From positions 1 to 11,452 of the forward strand of contig CANQPR010000043.1 in assembly GCA_947625715.1 (NCBI GenBank): DNA of 11,452 nucleotides, written 5' to 3'. Numbering within the stretch: the first letter of the stretch is position 1; every line of letters begins with the position of its first letter. Source of the stretch: an uncultured Bacilli bacterium. Its GTDB lineage: Bacteria > Bacillota_I > Bacilli_A > RF39 > UBA660. The position numbers and the translations under genes were made by a program. The notes below the pieces were generated by a model. The model saw only the letters and a program-made list of their open reading frames with translations. It ran no database searches and was not told where the DNA came from. Shown here one piece after another: positions 8,101 to 11,452 of this stretch.

Positions 8101-8364
8101 ATCTGGTTCTTCTACACTAACAATTTCAAAAGCACTTGTATCAACTGGTACTTCTATACCAATTGCGGCATATTCTGTTGCCCCTTTTAAACCAACATCT
8201 AAGACAATCGTATCTCCTGGATGGACTTCAGTAAGTACCCCCCCCCCGTCAGCAGTTTTGACCGCTACAGTAAATACTGAATTTTGATTTGCTAATACAT
8301 AAATTGGTATTGCAAACACTAAAAGTATAAGTATAAATAATGATATTTTTGGCAATTTTTTCAT
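5080..8364 (-). CDS. Sortase-anchored scaffold: cohesin-like domain plus ten Big_2 domains
   Basis: A 1094-residue wall protein. The signal peptide is at 1-25 (cleavage after YVLA). Residues 28-184 look like a cohesin: FTVAV, HPGDTIVLDVGL, AAIGIEVPVDTSAFEIVSVE, GMFTASFAKA, GAFGKMTLKVK, and ending TGKIKILV. Ten Big_2 immunoglobulin-like domains follow (about 186-1031) as a stalk. Then come an Asn/Asp-rich spacer, SPQTG at 1058-1062, a hydrophobic helix and a basic tail (KHKIIKNN), a complete sorting signal. SPQTG resembles the (S/P)PXTG motifs used by Clostridioides difficile sortase B, and a class B sortase gene lies 56 nt upstream. The frame could open at GTG (8373), but the ATG at 8364 sits nine bases after AAAGG. 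Ten consecutive G in codons 40-43 (8238-8247) make this a likely phase-variable gene. The present length is in frame. Confidence 0.85.
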   Translation of the reverse strand: MKKLPKISLFILILLVFAIPIYVLANQNSVFTVAVKTADGGGVLTEVHPGDTIVLDVGLKGATEYAAIGIEVPVDTSAFEIVSVEEPDETEYARYYTTFGAHAAAASNDKTKGMFTASFAKANAINTNYNGAFGKMTLKVKDNASGDYEFKATVTEFKKKLSENAGDDEDITTYTTETGKIKILVPATGINVQEENVDLYWGDTYQIDVTPIPANTTTSKDESYSILSGESVTVSPTGKVEAVKNGETKVKVSAYGYDKTITFNVTNPIKELQLDQSDVELKILDKQNNGGGITYGSIDVTPNIVLQNPAGNSSDDETITWESKASSIAKVENGKITAVGGGTTQIIAKTTTGISASVNVTVKVPITSASISETGDITLNRGATKDLSVTYYPLNTTDNKTIKWESTKPQVATVNNGKVTAVSGGDTVIKASIGEYNFEVNVHVFVDIDSLDILDEDFSLIAPQTKKLNLQINPSDTSEKSKITWESNHGDIVSVDPDGTVHALQPGDATITVKYNDKSDSVNIKVLIPIDSITILPNSDITMNKGESQNLSVNIQPASAEEDKTVTWESDNPNVATIDKTSGLLKAVGGGRATITARLKNGKTATATVTVKVPVTEVILEDGKESINVNKNTTKNIKIKINPSDYTDKTPIHWESSSEEVARINQNGEITALSNGQTIITATKDGKSDTIIVYVITPIESVVINEKSGLTNNTMQLEKNHETNLTATVNPSDTNEEYTLKWSSSDDDIASVSASGVVTAKKAGTVTITATANNKSDSIKVNVFVPISSFTTTKEDIEIIKGKTFKVSYQINPSDATESKVIAWSSSENSVATINSEGVITALKEGTTVITGILKNGMSININVTVKIIPLDDIEISAPEEMLKGNTYDIKVTPDPIDTTELNNVLYSSSDESILTVDEDGKVTALKEGEAKIKVTVGEIEKEVTIKVNEIHVEKIQINSLDEITVGNGGKLGVNAYPSNNTDNLTYTYESSDESILTIDKNGNFKALASGTVTITVTASNGQKQTITVKVIPVEEELKADENITNNNDITDNENIISPQTGATSNIVNLILSIISLGLIGVFGYAKHKIIKNN
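5272..7809 (-). repeat. Ten tandem Big_2 domain repeats
   Basis: Ten units of about 80-95 residues, each with the Big_2 pattern: P-[IV]-x-[SD] start, 'INPSDT..' middle, 'W.SS...VA.V...G.[VI]TA...G...I' and '.V.V' end. They have diverged, so they are old duplications. Repeats two and five share a VGGG turn and a similar end and may be closer relatives. The array presumably lifts the cohesin domain away from the wall. Confidence 0.88.
8238..8247 (-). repeat. G10 homopolymer tract in the scaffold gene (putative phase-variation switch)
   Basis: Ten consecutive G on the coding strand encode Gly-Gly-Gly and the first base of the next Val, just inside the mature protein. Nine G would give a TAG 12 codons after the tract. 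Eleven G would give TGA within three codons. Only lengths of 10 plus or minus multiples of three keep the frame. Such a run is striking in AT-rich DNA, where glycine has A/T-ending codons available. Confidence 0.8.
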
Positions 8365-8420
8365 TATTTTCACCCTTTCATTTATTCGAATTTATCACCT
8401 TAATCTTATCACTTTATTCT

Positions 8421-9143
8421 TTAATTGACAAGATTTTTTTCTTGGCTTTTTATGGCATGAACAATAATTCTTTTTTTTCCATTATTATTACATGTTGATA
8501 GTGTGAGTGTTTTATCTTCTATCTTATTATATATATAATTAGAAGAAGATAAATCATAGTTATTTTTATTAATGTCTAATGGTAATTCATCAGTTGGTGA
8601 AACTAAATAAGTCTTGTAAATATCATAAGTTATTTCTTTATCTATTGTTGTAATTTTAATACTTACTTTATTTCCTAAATTACCATTTATTATTTTAATT
8701 AAATCACTAAACATGGCATCGGTATTCATATTATGACCATATATTATGGTATTATTATCATTAAATTCATGATTTCGATAATCCATAAATATTGAACCAT
8801 TACGATTATATTCTTTATTTATATCCCTATTTAAATAATAATTATTATTGCTTCCCTGTAATATTGGATAATTAATATTAGTATTAGTAATTGAAATCCA
8901 ACCTTTTACATCAGAATTTACCTCTTTTAATTTTTTTATATCAATATAATCATTTGAATTATCAATTTCATTAATAATTGTATAATCATTAATAATTTCT
9001 TGATACAAATTATTATTTTTTTTATCTTCAAATAAATTATGAAAATAATTATAAGAAGATAAAATAAAAATTATAATGAGTAATATTAATATAAAATTTA
9101 AAATAAATAATTTATACTCCTTTTTTAATTTAAGTTTTGCCAT
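8421..9143 (-). CDS. srtB: Class B sortase
   Basis: A 240-residue membrane-tethered transpeptidase that cuts sorting signals and joins the protein to the cell wall. An N-terminal membrane helix is at about 11-29. The sortase fold is marked by GWISI and NYPILQG (81-97), IFMDYRN (118-124), YGHNM with catalytic His137, TLSTC with nucleophile Cys218, and KKRIIVHA with Arg225. All three catalytic residues are present. Early YPILQ, the long stretch before TLSTC, and the size indicate class B. AAAGGA, eight bases before the ATG, overlaps the stop of the upstream CAP gene (gap 12 nt), so the two are co-transcribed. Its obvious substrate is the SPQTG protein encoded next in the operon. Confidence 0.92.
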   Translation of the reverse strand: MAKLKLKKEYKLFILNFILILLIIIFILSSYNYFHNLFEDKKNNNLYQEIINDYTIINEIDNSNDYIDIKKLKEVNSDVKGWISITNTNINYPILQGSNNNYYLNRDINKEYNRNGSIFMDYRNHEFNDNNTIIYGHNMNTDAMFSDLIKIINGNLGNKVSIKITTIDKEITYDIYKTYLVSPTDELPLDINKNNYDLSSSNYIYNKIEDKTLTLSTCNNNGKKRIIVHAIKSQEKNLVN

Positions 9144-9155
9144 TAATACAATCCT

Positions 9156-11174
9156 TTACTTCATGTATAATCTTAAAATGTCTACAGCATCAATAGCTGT
9201 AATTTTTTGATCGTTATTAAAATCACCTATTTCTATTTTATGATTAGTTAACTCTCTTTTCCCTAGAGCATAGTATAATGCTTCCACAGCATCTATTACT
9301 TCTATTTTACCATTTTCATTTAAGTCCCCTTTTATATATGGTGTTATTCCTGTTCCAACTTTTACTGTAGCTTCGGCACTTTTGCCATTACTTGTTGTTA
9401 CAGTAATTGTGCAAGTTCCATTTCCAATTCCCGTAATTTCACCTTTTCCATCAACTCTTGCAACACTTAGATTATCGCTTTTCCAGGTTAGAGTTTGACT
9501 ATCAGTAGTATCAGTTGGATTAATAGTCGCTACTAAAGTATCTTTTCCGCCAATTTTTAAAGTAATATTATTTTTATTTAAATTAACACTTTTTATTTCT
9601 TTATAACCATTTGGATAGAAAAAATTATCATTATATATATCTAAAATACTAGTTATATCTTCTAAATCAATATAGCCATTGTTATTTATATCTCCTAAAA
9701 TATTAATATTTTCATCATAAGTTGCAGATATAGAATAATCTTGTAACATCGATGAATCAATTGAATTTATATTTCCATCTTTATTTATGTCACCAATGTA
9801 TCCTTTAGAACCATCACTTAAAGTGACTGGTACACTTACATATACCAAGCAAGTTGCACTACCATATTTAGAAGTCGCAGTTACCCGAACAAATCCACCT
9901 CTTTTTGGTGTTACTAATCCATTATTTACACTAGCAATTAATTCTGAATTTGTTTTCCAAGTTACATCATTAGCTTTACTTCCATTACTTAAAGTTGCTT
10001 CTAACTTTAAAGTTTCATTTAAACTATTAAATTGATATTGAGTTTTATTTAAATTTAAATGAATATCTTCTTCTACTTTTACGTTAAAAGATGCACGAAA
10101 ACTTTTATTTATAGACATTCCTGAAACATTTATTGTGGTACTTCCCTTGGAAACCCCGATTATTTTATCATCTTCTATTTTAGCAATTTCCGGATTTTTT
10201 GATGTATAGGTCACAGAATATATTGTCGCATTACTAGGAACGACAGTAGGACTAATTTTTTTGGTTTCATTTATTTTTACAGTCATATCATTTACACTAA
10301 AACTTTCCATTATATAACCTACATCAATTAAAAATTCTTTTTCCATACCAAACATAGAGGCTTTAAAACTTGTTTGGCCTTCTTTTACTCCCATTATCAA
10401 ACCATTTTTTAAACTTAAATAAGGGCTATTTAAAGTATTAAATTCAACATTAGAAATATCAACAGTTGCTTTGGTATCTTCATCACTAATGTAATAAGCA
10501 TTTTTAATATTCAATGTTTCTCCTATACCAACATAGTAATGTTCTGTCGTACCATTATAAGAACTATGATACAAATTAAAATCATGTATATATTGTGGAA
10601 TACTTTCTACATATTCAATCATTGTATCACTTTGTCCAGTTTTATTTGGAGTACTTAAAGCATCATCTCTTGAAAATATCTGAACAGCAAAATAGGTTTT
10701 TGAACCACTATAATCTACAGCAACTGCACCAATACCAACTGATTTATAATCATTATTAACCATATTTCTATAATGTCCAGGTGATTCTTTCCAACCATAC
10801 ATTACCCCAGAATTCCCTGTTCTATATCCATATAAGATATTTTCACCTGAGGCACTTGGAGTTGAAACTGCTGTATAAAATGATTTGCCATTAGGTCTTG
10901 TATGATCAAAATGGACAGCAATTTCAGCTGCTCTTTTCATGGCTGCTTCTTGTAAATTACTATCCATTGTCAAAGGGTTTCTATCTACTTCTTTTCTTAC
11001 TTCATTTGTTGCAATTAATGCTTCATTTGCCCAATCATAATCCCTTATTACCGTTATAGGAATATTATAAGATTCCAAAGCGTGAACATTCTTATAAAAT
11101 AAACCAAATACAATCAATAAAATTGGAATATAAAGACGTATCCATTTTTTCATAAAAAAATACCTTCTTTTCAT
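9156..11174 (-). CDS. Secreted CAP-domain protein with Big_2 and two dockerin domains
   Basis: A 672-residue exported protein. The signal peptide is at about 8-32 (ending NVHA). A CAP/SCP domain is at 45-168: ATNEVRKEV, HFDHTRPNGKSF (His88, His91), SGENI (Glu111), SPGHYRNM (His134) and VGIGAVAV. Two or three Big_2-like units span about 200-450. Dockerin one (457-515) has calcium loops DINKDGNINSID and DINNNGYIDLED. Another Big_2 unit is at 527-608. Dockerin two (613-672) has DLNENGKIEVID and DFNNDQKITAID at the very C-terminus. Dockerins bind cohesins, and two cohesin-like proteins are encoded downstream. No glycosidase or peptidase domain is visible; bacterial CAP domains are often of unknown activity. 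The ATG at 11174 has AAGGA ten bases upstream. The ATG at 11153 (residue 8) follows GAAGG and would give a more standard signal peptide, so the start is open. It is first in the operon, after a good promoter. Confidence 0.9.
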   Translation of the reverse strand: MKRRYFFMKKWIRLYIPILLIVFGLFYKNVHALESYNIPITVIRDYDWANEALIATNEVRKEVDRNPLTMDSNLQEAAMKRAAEIAVHFDHTRPNGKSFYTAVSTPSASGENILYGYRTGNSGVMYGWKESPGHYRNMVNNDYKSVGIGAVAVDYSGSKTYFAVQIFSRDDALSTPNKTGQSDTMIEYVESIPQYIHDFNLYHSSYNGTTEHYYVGIGETLNIKNAYYISDEDTKATVDISNVEFNTLNSPYLSLKNGLIMGVKEGQTSFKASMFGMEKEFLIDVGYIMESFSVNDMTVKINETKKISPTVVPSNATIYSVTYTSKNPEIAKIEDDKIIGVSKGSTTINVSGMSINKSFRASFNVKVEEDIHLNLNKTQYQFNSLNETLKLEATLSNGSKANDVTWKTNSELIASVNNGLVTPKRGGFVRVTATSKYGSATCLVYVSVPVTLSDGSKGYIGDINKDGNINSIDSSMLQDYSISATYDENINILGDINNNGYIDLEDITSILDIYNDNFFYPNGYKEIKSVNLNKNNITLKIGGKDTLVATINPTDTTDSQTLTWKSDNLSVARVDGKGEITGIGNGTCTITVTTSNGKSAEATVKVGTGITPYIKGDLNENGKIEVIDAVEALYYALGKRELTNHKIEIGDFNNDQKITAIDAVDILRLYMK

Positions 11175-11254
11175 TTTTAACCATTCCTTTCATATAATAT
11201 GCAATATTGAGAGATTAAAAAATTACATATTATTAGCCCTTTTTCTTCATAAAC

Positions 11255-11283
11255 ATTATATTAAAATCATATTAAAAATGCAA
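11255..11283 (-). promoter_or_regulatory. Sigma-A-type promoter of the surface operon
   Basis: TTGCAT (11278-11283) and a perfect TATAAT (11255-11260) are exactly 17 bp apart on the minus strand, about 80 nt before the CAP gene start. The -35 is only a partial match. It overlaps the end of the upstream open frame. No strong terminator separates the two, so some read-through into the operon is possible. Confidence 0.6.
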
Positions 11284-11452
11284 TTCTAAAAATTAAACAT
11301 TTATTATGATTACAATAATTTCTTAGTTTACAATTTTCAAAATTGGAAATTTCACCACGAATATTAGCAGAACTTGAATCACCGTTAATTACATAATTAT
11401 CAAAACTGACATAATCTTTTTTTTTATATGAAATATTATAACTTAAACTTTC
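11267..11452 (-). CDS. 3' end of an unidentified gene, cut by the window edge
   Basis: A frame open from the window edge for 61 codons, ending in TGA. Readable parts are SLSYNISYKKKDYVSFDNYV, then GDSSSANIRGEISNFENCK and a cysteine-rich end (CNHNKCLIF). The first half alternates like beta strands. I do not recognise a family. It is clearly not the missing N-terminus of SpoIVA, which should contain a Walker A loop. It may be a real C-terminus or a decayed gene. Confidence 0.4.
   Translation of the reverse strand, partial: ESLSYNISYKKKDYVSFDNYVINGDSSSANIRGEISNFENCKLRNYCNHNKCLIFRIAFLI

Noticed and set aside
9787..10035. Plus-strand open frame opposite the CAP/dockerin gene
   Set aside because: It lies inside a well-supported gene on the other strand and has no start signal.
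11267..11452. The right-edge frame as the missing 5' half of spoIVA
   Set aside because: It has no Walker A or other SpoIVA N-terminal sequence and ends in a stop, so it cannot be the other half of the split gene.

Overview
The window is strongly AT-rich. Every convincing gene reads on the minus strand. Genes have AGGAGG-type ribosome sites, tryptophan is always TGG and TGA is used as a stop. It carries part of spoIVA, a spore-coat gene of endospore formers, followed by a gene for HU. That order also occurs in Bacillus subtilis (spoIVA then hbs). This points to a low-GC, spore-forming Bacillota, probably a gut-type Bacilli, Erysipelotrichia or Clostridia lineage. I cannot name the genus.

The left part (1-1657) is the chromosomal side: HU with its terminator and promoter, then the last three quarters of spoIVA. 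Homology to SpoIVA starts abruptly near 1606, at the tryptophan of the conserved 'PW(Y/F)' stretch. About 120 N-terminal residues, including the Walker A ATP-binding loop, are missing. A large serine recombinase of the TnpX/TndX type (1668-3254) and a small overlapping ORF (3235-3447) abut the break. This is the layout expected for one end of a recombinase-mobilised element integrated in spoIVA, comparable to the skin element in sigK. The other spoIVA half is not in the window, so such an element would extend past the right edge.

The middle (3448-4238) has no intact gene. It holds, on the minus strand, a good sigma-A-type promoter, a stretch able to encode a ~70-nt structured RNA ending in a strong terminator, and, immediately after that terminator, the 5' remnant of a group II intron with the first 22 codons of its reverse transcriptase.

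The right part (4239-11283) is one probable operon for a cell-surface assembly. In transcription order it holds a secreted CAP-domain protein with two dockerins and several Big_2 domains, a class B sortase, a large protein with an N-terminal cohesin-like domain, ten Big_2 domains and an SPQTG sorting signal, and a short second cohesin-like protein held by a C-terminal membrane helix. The likely picture is that the sortase anchors the long cohesin protein to the wall and the dockerins of the CAP protein dock on the cohesins, giving a miniature cellulosome-like complex without a visible carbohydrate-active enzyme. The large scaffold gene contains a run of ten G near its 5' end. Loss or gain of one G would give an early stop, so the scaffold looks phase-variable.

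If the spoIVA break is the end of a functional element, the surface operon would be its cargo. That inference needs the other end of the element.
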